From Methanomicrobiales archaeon (GTDB lineage: Archaea; Halobacteriota; Methanomicrobia; Methanomicrobiales; JACTUA01), in the NCBI GenBank assembly GCA_028678905.1, contig JAJRCO010000194.1, positions 1 to 8,398 of the forward strand: a stretch of DNA of 8,398 nucleotides. The letters run 5' to 3'. A program made the position numbers and the translations under genes. Positions 1 to 5,637 of this stretch are shown in pieces. The notes below the pieces were generated by a model. That model was not told the DNA's origin. It made no database searches and saw only the letters and a list, made by a program, of their open reading frames with translations. How positions within the stretch are numbered: the first letter of the stretch is position 1; every line of letters begins with the position of its first letter.

Positions 1-825
1 AAAGAGTCAACGTCCACCGGCCACGCACAGGCCGCTCCCCCTCTCGCACTCAGCCACAACCAGATATCCAGCTACCTAACTTGCCCCCGCCGCTACTACA
101 TCACCTACTTCGAGGGGATAAAGCAACCTACCAGCGGCGTAGAGCACAGGGGTATTGCCATACATGCCGCCATCGAAGACTATCTCAATGCCGGTGAGCA
201 TTGGAGCTTCGAAGAACTGCGCGCATCGTACGAGCACCACTTCTCGCTGGACACAGACGCGGTCGACTGGAAAGGAGAGTCACCGATTGCTCTCCTCGAA
301 GCGGGACTCGATGGGTTGGGACTCTACTACCAAGAGGTCCTGCCTAAACTGCGACCAGCACAGGGCGGGGTAGAGGTGAAGTTTGAGCGGCGGCTTGGTC
401 TTTTCGGGAAGTGCAGAAGGGAGGTAAGTCTCAAGGGCCGAGTGGACGCCGTGATGACTAACGGCACCCTCGTAGATCACAAGTCTAGTCGCCGCTCACC
501 TTCCCCTTGGGACATAGAGCTAAGCCTGCAGCCTACGGTGTACGCCCTGGGACTGGGGCTGACGGGGGGAGTACGTGTTGCCTTCGGCTACTTGGTGATG
601 GGGAAGAAGAAGAACAGCGCCACCGTCTGCACCACCGAGAGAACACCGGAGGATGTAGCGTGGTTGGCGACCAACCTGCTACCGGATCTGGTAGACGCGA
701 TCACCAACCAAATGTTCATGCCGAAGCCCGGGTGGCACTGCAACACCTGTTATGTCCGCAAACCCTGCGGCTACCGCGTTGATCTAAAGGAGTATGAAGA
801 TGGAACCGACAGCGCTAACAATTGA
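1..825 (+). CDS. RecB/Cas4-like PD-(D/E)XK nuclease with 4Fe-4S cluster (5' partial)
   Basis: The frame is open from base 1 to the TGA at 823-825, giving 274 codons with the true start outside the window. It resembles the RecB-family/Cas4 exonucleases that resect DNA ends. Numbering from base 1, S18-Y36 carries the typical LSHNQISSYLTCPRRYY signature with Cys28. His55 lies in a G-x-x-x-H motif. The PD-(D/E)XK core is visible as Glu129, GRVD with Asp149, and VDHK with Asp159 and Lys161, followed by a Q-x-x-x-Y motif (Gln177, Tyr181). Three C-terminal cysteines (247, 250, 256) plus Cys28 make the four-cysteine set that holds a 4Fe-4S cluster in Cas4 and AddB. No CRISPR array or other cas gene is present, and the next gene is a recombination-type ATPase, so a phage recombination role is more likely than CRISPR adaptation. 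The last 26 bases overlap the ATPase gene. Confidence 0.9.
   Translation, partial: KESTSTGHAQAAPPLALSHNQISSYLTCPRRYYITYFEGIKQPTSGVEHRGIAIHAAIEDYLNAGEHWSFEELRASYEHHFSLDTDAVDWKGESPIALLEAGLDGLGLYYQEVLPKLRPAQGGVEVKFERRLGLFGKCRREVSLKGRVDAVMTNGTLVDHKSSRRSPSPWDIELSLQPTVYALGLGLTGGVRVAFGYLVMGKKKNSATVCTTERTPEDVAWLATNLLPDLVDAITNQMFMPKPGWHCNTCYVRKPCGYRVDLKEYEDGTDSANN
786..792 (+). promoter_or_regulatory. Shine-Dalgarno AAAGGAG for the ATPase gene
   Basis: AAAGGAG lies inside the 3' end of the nuclease gene. It is only 1 base from the ATG at 794 but 7 bases from the in-frame ATG at 800. Normal spacing therefore favours the second ATG as the start of the ATPase. Confidence 0.65.
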
Positions 826-1618
826 CCAAGTCCTAGCGGCCCCGAGGAGAGAGACGTTTCTCTTCTACGGCAACCCCGACTGTGGTAAGACCACCCGTGT
901 CCTCGAGATAGCCGCTCTCCACTCCGACCGCAAGTTCGCAGTGATCGACGGAGACGGCAGGTTCAGGCGCGTGTGGCGAGATGAGTGGCCCGGGGTCCGC
1001 AACATCGCCTACTACCCGGTGAGGGACTGGACCGAGACCAGAGCTGCCTACGAAAAGGCGAAGAAGGAACTCGGGACCGGTGACTGGCTGGTCTGCGAGA
1101 TGATCGACAAGTACTGGGACTGGGCCTACAACTACTACTACCAAGAGGTAAGGGCAAAGTCGACCGACGATCTCCTCTTGGAGTTGAAGAAGAACACGAA
1201 AGGCCCGAAGGGGGTGGCTGACCCCGACTCAATTACCACGACCCGGATCGTCAAGCTAATGCACAATGCGGGCTTTGCCGACGAAATGACCAGCTTCCTC
1301 GACTGCCACATCCTGTGGACGGCAGCGGCCCAACCGTTGCTCATCGACTTGGAGGGGAAAGAAACACTCGATCTGTTCCAAGACATCGGCTACAAGGCTG
1401 ACGGCGAGAAGAGGAACCCTTACAGAGTTGACACCTGCATCTTTTTCGAGGTGCATCTCAAGGGTGGGCAGAAGCGGATGTGGACCACGGTCAAAGATAA
1501 GGGCCGCCCCAAGGCTTGGCGCCAAGAGTTCGATGGGTCTAAGCGGGCTTGGTGGTTGGACTACTGCGACTTCGTAGCCAAGTCCTCGGCGCCGGTTGAG
1601 ACCATGGTGAAGCAGTAG
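800..1618 (+). CDS. RecA/AAA-fold ATPase, Sak4-like phage recombination type
   Basis: This is a 272-residue P-loop NTPase. Walker A is GNPDCGKT at residues 24-31, right after a short beta strand (ETFLFY). A second strand, FAVIDGDG (46-53), and a Walker B-like strand, DWLVCEMIDK (95-104), follow. The C-terminal half has the pattern of phage RecA-like ATPases, with a strand CHILWTAAAQ, a K-x-D/Y-R-V-D-T segment and a closing W-T-T-V-K-D-K-G. In phages such proteins (AAA_24/Sak4-like) act in single-strand annealing or strand-exchange recombination, usually with a nearby nuclease, which fits the gene before it. In the Walker B strand a Glu (100) stands where an Asp is usual. The start at 800 is chosen by Shine-Dalgarno spacing; ATG 794 would add two residues. 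The exact subfamily is inferred. The stop shares its last base with the next GTG (TAGTG). Confidence 0.8.
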   Translation: MEPTALTIDQVLAAPRRETFLFYGNPDCGKTTRVLEIAALHSDRKFAVIDGDGRFRRVWRDEWPGVRNIAYYPVRDWTETRAAYEKAKKELGTGDWLVCEMIDKYWDWAYNYYYQEVRAKSTDDLLLELKKNTKGPKGVADPDSITTTRIVKLMHNAGFADEMTSFLDCHILWTAAAQPLLIDLEGKETLDLFQDIGYKADGEKRNPYRVDTCIFFEVHLKGGQKRMWTTVKDKGRPKAWRQEFDGSKRAWWLDYCDFVAKSSAPVETMVKQ

Positions 1619-2175
1619 TGAGCTACGTGGATTCCATAATGACGGGGACCGACGCAGAAATAATGCCCCTCCTGGTGGAGTTCTACGGTGGTGGAGATCC
1701 GATATTGGATTGCACCTTCGGAATGGGTCGGTTCTGGGCGCACGAGAAACCCAAAAACTTGGTGACGTTGGATATCACAACTCGGGCGGACATTGTCGGG
1801 ACCTACGACCGACTTCCATTCAAGGATCAAGTTATAGGTACGATAGTTTTTGATCCGCCCCATATGCGGGTGTCGTCAGGTCGGGTGTATCTGATGTACC
1901 AACCACCTACCAAGGCGCCGGACTTCACCCTCTTCCTCGGTGAGGCGAAGCGAATTCTAAGAATCGGCGGCGTGGTGATCGCGAAGATGGCAGATGAGCT
2001 TATGGTCCGACCTTGGAACCATGTGAAATTTATCACGGGAGCAGAGGAAGTCGGACTCGAGCCGTTTGACCTAATAGTCCGGAGCCGGCACCTCAGTATC
2101 CGGAATACCGCCCACCCTCAGTACCGAGCTAGACGTAAGCACTGTTTCTATGTCATCCTCAAGAAGAAAAAGTAG
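1618..2175 (+). CDS. SAM-dependent methyltransferase-like protein (DNA methylase fold)
   Basis: This is a 185-residue class I methyltransferase-like protein. Residues 29-40 (ILDCTFGMGRFW) match the glycine-rich SAM-binding motif I. LVTLDI (48-53) fits the acidic end of strand 2. IVFDPPHM (76-83) is the D-P-P-x catalytic motif IV of amino-methylating DNA methyltransferases. FLGEAKRILRIGGVVIAK (106-123) is the usual helix and strand around the later motifs. The protein is short and shows no clear target recognition domain, as in many phage orphan methylases, and no restriction endonuclease is adjacent. Its target base is unknown, and DPPH is less common than DPPY or DPPW. The start is GTG at 1618, overlapping the previous stop by one base without a good Shine-Dalgarno; ATG 1639 is an alternative. 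The protein ends in a run of lysines. The last 26 bases overlap the next gene. Confidence 0.75.
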   Translation: MSYVDSIMTGTDAEIMPLLVEFYGGGDPILDCTFGMGRFWAHEKPKNLVTLDITTRADIVGTYDRLPFKDQVIGTIVFDPPHMRVSSGRVYLMYQPPTKAPDFTLFLGEAKRILRIGGVVIAKMADELMVRPWNHVKFITGAEEVGLEPFDLIVRSRHLSIRNTAHPQYRARRKHCFYVILKKKK

Positions 2176-2473
2176 TAAACCTCCGGAGTTGACAACGTTG
2201 ATACTTGACATTTTAGTGACCATCGCGAACTTGGGGTTCTGCGTTGCCCTCATCCCGACCCTGCTCGAGGGTCTCCGCACTCGGCAGCAAACGGTACCCC
2301 TGACCTCATCCTTGGTGACCGCCGGTCTCCTGTCGATCTTGGTGGTCGCCTTCGGGATCGAGCGGTACTGGTTTGCCACAGGAGCGTCGGCTGCCACCAC
2401 GCTCGTCTGGTCGATGATAGCTCTACAGCGGTTTGCTTATGGACCTCCGCGAAAATACAGCCTACCCGACTAG
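2150..2473 (+). CDS. Small three-helix membrane protein, SemiSWEET/PQ-loop-like
   Basis: This is a 107-residue integral membrane protein. After a basic N-terminus (SSSRRKSSK) come three hydrophobic segments at about residues 17-39, 52-70 and 76-95. The first ends in ALIPTLLEGLRTRQ, a proline followed by a helix end and a basic loop, and the second begins V-P-L-T-S-S. The third holds a conserved-looking Trp and ends Q-R-F-A-Y-G. This plan (about 100 residues, three helices, a P-x-x-x-x-x-x-R-T loop and a V/P-L-x-S start to helix 2) resembles SemiSWEET sugar transporters and lipid A N-terminal-domain proteins, with PT where PQ is usual. The assignment is by architecture only; another small phage membrane protein, such as a superinfection-exclusion factor, is possible. 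ATG 2150 lacks a strong Shine-Dalgarno. TTG 2198, with GGAG at 2185-2188, is an alternative that would remove the N-terminal 16 residues. Confidence 0.6.
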   Translation: MSSSRRKSSKPPELTTLILDILVTIANLGFCVALIPTLLEGLRTRQQTVPLTSSLVTAGLLSILVVAFGIERYWFATGASAATTLVWSMIALQRFAYGPPRKYSLPD

Positions 2474-2585
2474 CGCTGGCCACACCTGCGGCCACCGACT
2501 GTGGTATATTTGGCGGTGGAAGTTCGGTAAGAAGGAGGACGTCCTCTACTGCTGCGAGTGCCGGAGGTGGATACCCAGACTGTGA
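2439..2585 (+). CDS. 48-residue Cys-rich small protein, possible zinc knuckle
   Basis: This short frame from ATG 2439 to TGA 2583-2585 exactly spans the junction between the membrane protein and the ERCC4 nuclease. It overlaps both genes, and its unshared middle (2474-2557) would otherwise be empty. The protein is rich in Trp, Arg, Lys and Cys. It has a C-x-H pair (Cys17, His19) and a C-C-x-C cluster (Cys38, Cys39, Cys41), separated by an aromatic-basic stretch with Trp22, Trp25 and Trp27. That spacing could bind one zinc ion and contact nucleic acid. The TGA overlaps a GTG in the nuclease frame as GTGA, the same coupling seen elsewhere in this operon. Weak points are the lack of a clear Shine-Dalgarno and the small size. 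No known family is recognised. Confidence 0.55.
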   Translation: MDLRENTAYPTSAGHTCGHRLWYIWRWKFGKKEDVLYCCECRRWIPRL

Positions 2586-3244
2586 TAGCTATTGATCTGA
2601 GAGAACCGATTAAGGAGAGGGCCAGAGTGCAGCAGGTATTCACCGACGCCAACATACCTAGCGCCTTCTGCGTCCTCCCCTGCGCCGACTACTCGATGAT
2701 CACCTCCTGCACCAGGGTGGGAGTGGAACGCAAGACACCCGACGACATGGTTAGCAGTTTCATCGATGGGCGCTTGGCCCGTCAAATGAACGCCATCATC
2801 GAGGAGTACCAACACGCGGTCCTGCTCGTGGATGGGTACTTTAAGTGCAACGATAGGGGAGTCCTAGAAACGAAGTACGGTGAGACACCAATCAAATGGT
2901 CCGCTTTCTCGTCTGTCATGCGGACGGTCCAACAGATGGGGGTTGTCCTTGACTACTGCCCAAGCCACATCTACTACCCCCGCCATCTACTTGACATCTA
3001 TCGCTACTACAACACACCCGTACATCGTTCAATGCGGACCAAGCCCGAGACAGTGGCCCGTGTCACCCCGCAGCTCACGATCCTGTCGTCCTTCCCGGGG
3101 CTCGGTGTCACCCGAGCCGAGGCCGTCCTTAAGAAGTACGTCACTCTGGAGGATGCATTCGCCAACATGGACAAGTGGGTAGAGGTCGACGGCGTTGGTC
3201 CGAAGACGGTAGAGGGGGTTCGCCGAGTTTGGCAACAATCGTAG
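2558..3244 (+). CDS. ERCC4/XPF-family structure-specific nuclease with helix-hairpin-helix tail
   Basis: Counted from GTG 2558, this is a 228-residue protein related to XPF/Mus81/Hef nucleases. The ERCC4 domain begins with IDLRE (12-16). It continues through Asp44 to the hallmark V-E-R-K-T (Glu57, Arg58, Lys59) and D-G-R-L, matching the family GD(x)n-ERKx3D catalytic arrangement. The C-terminus has a tandem helix-hairpin-helix pattern: FPGLG at 179-183 and DGVGPKT at 211-217. Such proteins cut branched DNA 5' of junctions; in phages they process recombination or replication intermediates. The start is uncertain. GTG 2558 and GTG 2567 have poorly placed ribosome sites. GTG 2582 overlaps the preceding TGA as GTGA and lies just before the ERCC4 domain, with GGAGG at 2563-2567. 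The last 16 bases overlap the next gene. Confidence 0.88.
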   Translation: MPEVDTQTVIAIDLREPIKERARVQQVFTDANIPSAFCVLPCADYSMITSCTRVGVERKTPDDMVSSFIDGRLARQMNAIIEEYQHAVLLVDGYFKCNDRGVLETKYGETPIKWSAFSSVMRTVQQMGVVLDYCPSHIYYPRHLLDIYRYYNTPVHRSMRTKPETVARVTPQLTILSSFPGLGVTRAEAVLKKYVTLEDAFANMDKWVEVDGVGPKTVEGVRRVWQQS

Positions 3245-3441
3245 GGTGGGTTGACCCCGACGAACTAGCGCGGATCACTAGGTTGTTGGAGAGAGGCGCC
3301 CTCCTTGGAGTGGGCGTTGACTGCTACGGCATTCTCCCCGCCGACGAACTGCTAGACGCTGCCTTCATCTGGACGACGCGGCAACCTAACATGATCAAGG
3401 TGAAGATCTCAGTGGAGAAGTTAGAGGGAGGCAAACTATGA
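3229..3441 (+). CDS. Small protein of unknown function, 70 residues
   Basis: This 70-residue protein follows the ERCC4 nuclease. The start is placed at TTG 3229, 10 bases after the purine-rich AGAGGGGG at 3211-3218 and overlapping the nuclease end by 16 bases. GTG 3175 would add 18 residues that are glycine and arginine rich and look like out-of-frame reading of the nuclease. The protein has a D-P-D-E-L-x-R-I-T-R-L-L-E-R segment that should be helical, a central G-V-G-V-D-C-Y-G-I-L-P stretch and a basic C-terminus (IKVKISVEKLEGGKL). No known family is recognised. The TGA overlaps the next ATG as ATGA. Its coding status rests on clean packing between neighbours and the strong downstream coupling. 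Confidence 0.65.
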   Translation: MATIVGWVDPDELARITRLLERGALLGVGVDCYGILPADELLDAAFIWTTRQPNMIKVKISVEKLEGGKL

Positions 3442-3590
3442 TAACCATCACCATCACCAAAATACTGGGTTTACCTTGGGCAACCGACGAGGAATTCGCC
3501 GAGATGAGCGACGAGGAAATCATCGAGTTGATCTTGGAGGACATTCCCGAGCTCCTCGACTGCGCGATTTTCGAGGTGGAGCGTAAGTGA
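3438..3590 (+). CDS. Small acidic protein of unknown function, 50 residues
   Basis: ATG 3438 begins inside the preceding TGA (ATGA) and the TGA at 3588-3590 contains the start of the next GTG (GTGA), so the gene is stitched in on both sides. GGAGG at 3427-3431 lies 6 bases before the ATG, an excellent ribosome site. The 50-residue product starts with an alternating beta-like ITITIT segment, followed by T-D-E-E-F-A-E-M-S-D-E-E-I-I-E-L-I-L-E-D, which should form a strongly acidic helix. Small acidic phage proteins often mimic DNA or inhibit host enzymes, but nothing here proves such a role. No family is recognised. Confidence 0.75.
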   Translation: MITITITKILGLPWATDEEFAEMSDEEIIELILEDIPELLDCAIFEVERK

Positions 3591-3829
3591 GGAAAACTTT
3601 CCTCATTACCGATGACAAGGGAGCGAGGTGGGCGGTCTACGATGGTGACCCTGGCTACCCTGCCCTCCTCAAACTCAAGGGTATGGGCTACCGCCTAGAG
3701 GACACCCCCATCCCGCGTGAGGTTCTCTTTCTCCGACCACCCACCCGAGTTATCATCTATCCACGGGCCCGTAAAATTGCTGACATGAAAGCCGAGATGG
3801 CCGACTTCGTGAGGAGAGACTTATCATAG
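3587..3829 (+). CDS. Small basic protein of unknown function, 80 residues
   Basis: GTG 3587 overlaps the preceding TGA and has GGAG at 3578-3581, 5 bases upstream. The 80-residue product opens with a probable beta sheet (TFLITDDKGARWAVYDG) and continues with P-G-Y-P-A-L-L-K-L-K-G-M-G-Y-R. It has a second strand pair around E-V-L-F-L and R-V-I-I-Y and ends in a charged helix (RARKIADMKAEMADFVRRDL). It is a compact alpha/beta protein by appearance, and no known family is recognised. The only gap between genes in the window, 3830-3840, follows it, unless the next gene starts at a non-standard codon overlapping its end. Confidence 0.7.
   Translation: MRKTFLITDDKGARWAVYDGDPGYPALLKLKGMGYRLEDTPIPREVLFLRPPTRVIIYPRARKIADMKAEMADFVRRDLS
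3811..3816 (+). promoter_or_regulatory. Orphan Shine-Dalgarno GAGGAG
   Basis: GAGGAG is a strong ribosome-binding motif near the end of the 80-residue gene. It lies 24 bases from the GTG at 3841, too far for normal use. It is 6 bases from ATC 3823 and 9 bases from ATA 3826, both in the frame of the sigma-like gene, and no ATG, GTG or TTG lies at a suitable distance in that frame. It may therefore serve a non-standard start, or be a chance product of the Arg-Arg coding sequence. Confidence 0.35.
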
Positions 3830-3840
3830 ACTGGGTACAA

Positions 3841-4251
3841 GTGTGGCGATGGGCCTTTTGGGGTGCAACCCAAGCGGGTGCCAGCGAGACGGGGGAGGCC
3901 GAAGACTGTGCTCAGGATGTAGTCTGCCGTGCCTTGGGGCGTAAAGATCTGCCAGAGATCAAGAACCCAACGGCATTCTGGACGACGGCGGGAAAGAGAG
4001 CCGCCCTCCATTTGGTGCGCGCCAGGCGCCGGCAACTTACCCTTGAGTCCATTCCCGACTTCTACTCGGGAGTAGAGGAAGAGGCCATCAATAACATAGC
4101 TATCTCCCAAATCCCGCCTCGGATCATTGACTACGCCGATCGCCTCTCCATGCACAGCGAGTGGGACTCTTACCAGCTCAAGCTCACGGGAGCGGAGAGG
4201 GTGTACCTCCACCGCTGGCGGAAGGCAAATGACCGTACTCTTCTGTCGTAA
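3841..4251 (+). CDS. Sigma-70 region 2-like protein with incomplete region 4
   Basis: This is a 136-residue protein from GTG 3841. Residues 19-32 (EAEDCAQDVVCRAL) match the A-E-D-x-x-Q-x-V hallmark of sigma region 2.2, which binds the RNA polymerase clamp helices. NPTAFW (42-47) and the basic helix K52-R64, ending RARRR, match regions 2.3-2.4, which contact the -10 element. The C-terminal part holds LTGAERVYLHRWRKANDRTLLS, which looks like the opening helices of region 4, but it ends where the helix-turn-helix would follow. It could be a minimal phage ECF-like sigma factor, or a decoy binding host polymerase. The frame is open upstream to 3784, and the residues there (IIDWVQVWRWAF) would lengthen the first helix, so the start is uncertain. 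The last 23 bases overlap the glycosylase gene. Confidence 0.65.
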   Translation: MWRWAFWGATQAGASETGEAEDCAQDVVCRALGRKDLPEIKNPTAFWTTAGKRAALHLVRARRRQLTLESIPDFYSGVEEEAINNIAISQIPPRIIDYADRLSMHSEWDSYQLKLTGAERVYLHRWRKANDRTLLS

Positions 4252-4762
4252 CTGCGGGCAAGACAAGCAACCCGTCCCCGCCGATGGTGACTACAGCGCC
4301 GAGATTATGTGGATCGGCGAATCACCCGGGTTCAGGGAAGTGGAGTCGGGCAAGCCGTTCGTTGGCCCCGCTGGCAAAGTGTTCTCCCGAATTCTAGTAA
4401 AACTTGACATACCTCGGTCTTCGTGCTACGTTACCAACGTAGTGAAATGCCGATTCACGGAGGACGGCAGAAATCGGACGCCAACCCCTCAGGAAGTGGA
4501 TAAGTGTATGCCCTGGCTCAGGGCAGAGTTGGCCTTCAGCGCCGCTCGTTTGGTCATAACACTGGGGGAGACCGCGTCTAGGGCGGTTGCCTTCCCGAAG
4601 AAGGATATCGCAGTAGTCAGAGGACGACTGCGGACGGATGGGAAGAGGTTGTTCGGGGCGACATACCACCCTGCTGCCGTCCTCCGAGATCCGGAGATGG
4701 AAGACGTCATTGTCGAGGACGTGCGGAATTTTGTGGAGGTGTTGCGTGGATGGAAGTTATAG
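4229..4762 (+). CDS. Family 4 uracil-DNA glycosylase, 4Fe-4S type
   Basis: This 177-residue enzyme would remove uracil from DNA, leaving abasic sites. The family 4 signatures are all present: GESPG (30-34), the G-K-P-F-V-G-P-A-G-K segment (41-50), TNVVKC (69-74), a strand LVITLGETA, and YHPAAVLR with the catalytic-loop His147. Cys6, Cys9, Cys74 and Cys93 match the four cysteines that hold the iron-sulfur cluster in this family. ATG 4229 puts C-x-x-C at the very N-terminus, as usual, and has GGAAGG at 4220-4225. The longer open frame upstream is serine-rich shadow of the sigma-like gene. The enzyme may protect phage DNA from cytosine deamination or act with the nearby nucleotidase in uracil handling. 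Its TAG overlaps the next gene by 13 bases. Confidence 0.9.
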   Translation: MTVLFCRNCGQDKQPVPADGDYSAEIMWIGESPGFREVESGKPFVGPAGKVFSRILVKLDIPRSSCYVTNVVKCRFTEDGRNRTPTPQEVDKCMPWLRAELAFSAARLVITLGETASRAVAFPKKDIAVVRGRLRTDGKRLFGATYHPAAVLRDPEMEDVIVEDVRNFVEVLRGWKL

Positions 4763-5637
4763 AACTAGACCTACCAGATAAGCTAAAGACCAAGCACCTC
4801 CCCTTCGCTAGAACGTTGCTCCTTCCCATCGGCGACGTTCACTACTCCGGTGGAGGGGAGAACGATCCCTGTGCTCAGCATCGTCTACGTGAGTGGATAG
4901 AAGCGGGCATCGAAGCAGGGGCGTACTTCATAGGAATGGGGGATTATATCGACGTTGCCTCTCCAAGCAATCGCACCAGACTCGGAGAGGCACGTTTGTA
5001 TGATTCGGTGAGGGCCATGATCGATGACGGAGCCCAACGCCACGTCGATGGTTTCCTTGACCTTGTGCGCGGAACCGAGGGGAGATGGTTGGGCCTGTTG
5101 GAGGGGCACCACTTCCACGAATTCGAAGATGGCACCACCTCGGATATTCTCCTTGCCCAAGCTCTGCAAGCTCCGTTCTTGGGTCACTCGGCAATGCTCA
5201 AGCTTCTCTTCCGGAAGGACAACACTCACTCAATGGCGGTCCACTCCAAGGTTATTTGGTGCCACCACGGACAAGGCGGCGGTCTCCTTACGTCGGCTCC
5301 CCTCAATCGCCTCGAGCATGTGGTCAAAGCCTTTGACGCCGACCTCTACCTGATTGGGCACAGCCATAAGCGGGTATCGGCACCGATGGACAGGGTGTAC
5401 GTCAGGTGGGGGTGTGACCCGCCTAGACTAGACCACAGGACAGTTCATGTGGCGTGCACAGGCGGCTGGCTCCGCAGTTACCTACAAGGGTCCAAGCGAG
5501 CTGGGCGCCCACAGGGGACGTACGTCGAGCAAAAGATGCTACCGCCCACCAGCCTCGGCGGCTTGAAGGTGTGGTTCACCCCGATTCAGACTCGCGACCA
5601 CACTGACGACCGCATGGAAATCACAATCGAACAGTAA
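4750..5637 (+). CDS. Calcineurin-like metallophosphoesterase
   Basis: This 295-residue protein has the metal-binding motifs of the calcineurin-like phosphoesterase fold in order: GDVH (28-31), GDYID (64-68), EGHHFHE (118-124), CHHG (171-174) and GHSH (203-206). These ligate two metal ions and hydrolyse phosphodiesters or phosphomonoesters. The third motif is normally GNH(D/E); here the Asn position is His120. Phage members include Mre11/SbcD-like and simpler phosphatases; no SbcC-like partner is in the window, so the substrate is unknown. ATG 4750 has GGAGGT at 4735-4740, 9 bases upstream. The product follows the glycosylase in a tight overlap, and its TAA shares a base with the next ATG (TAATG), suggesting joint expression for DNA or nucleotide repair. 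The C-terminal 70 residues, after the last motif, are of unknown role. Confidence 0.88.
   Translation: MEVIELDLPDKLKTKHLPFARTLLLPIGDVHYSGGGENDPCAQHRLREWIEAGIEAGAYFIGMGDYIDVASPSNRTRLGEARLYDSVRAMIDDGAQRHVDGFLDLVRGTEGRWLGLLEGHHFHEFEDGTTSDILLAQALQAPFLGHSAMLKLLFRKDNTHSMAVHSKVIWCHHGQGGGLLTSAPLNRLEHVVKAFDADLYLIGHSHKRVSAPMDRVYVRWGCDPPRLDHRTVHVACTGGWLRSYLQGSKRAGRPQGTYVEQKMLPPTSLGGLKVWFTPIQTRDHTDDRMEITIEQ

Noticed and set aside
2189..2217. TTGACA at 2189-2194 followed 17 bases later by TTTAGT, resembling a sigma-70 promoter.
   Set aside because: The -10 match is weak (four of six), it lies inside the first membrane helix coding sequence, and TTGACA recurs at 2991 and 4404 without any -10 partner, so it reflects codon content.
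3443..3457. Short ACC/ATC tandem repeat at the start of the 50-residue gene.
   Set aside because: It spans about 15 bases and simply encodes alternating Ile and Thr; it is not a structural repeat or array.
3757..4266. Open frame on the - strand (about 169 codons) opposite the sigma-like gene.
   Set aside because: The + strand reading has sigma region 2 hallmarks in the same DNA; the - frame shows no domain and would break the otherwise uniform strand order.
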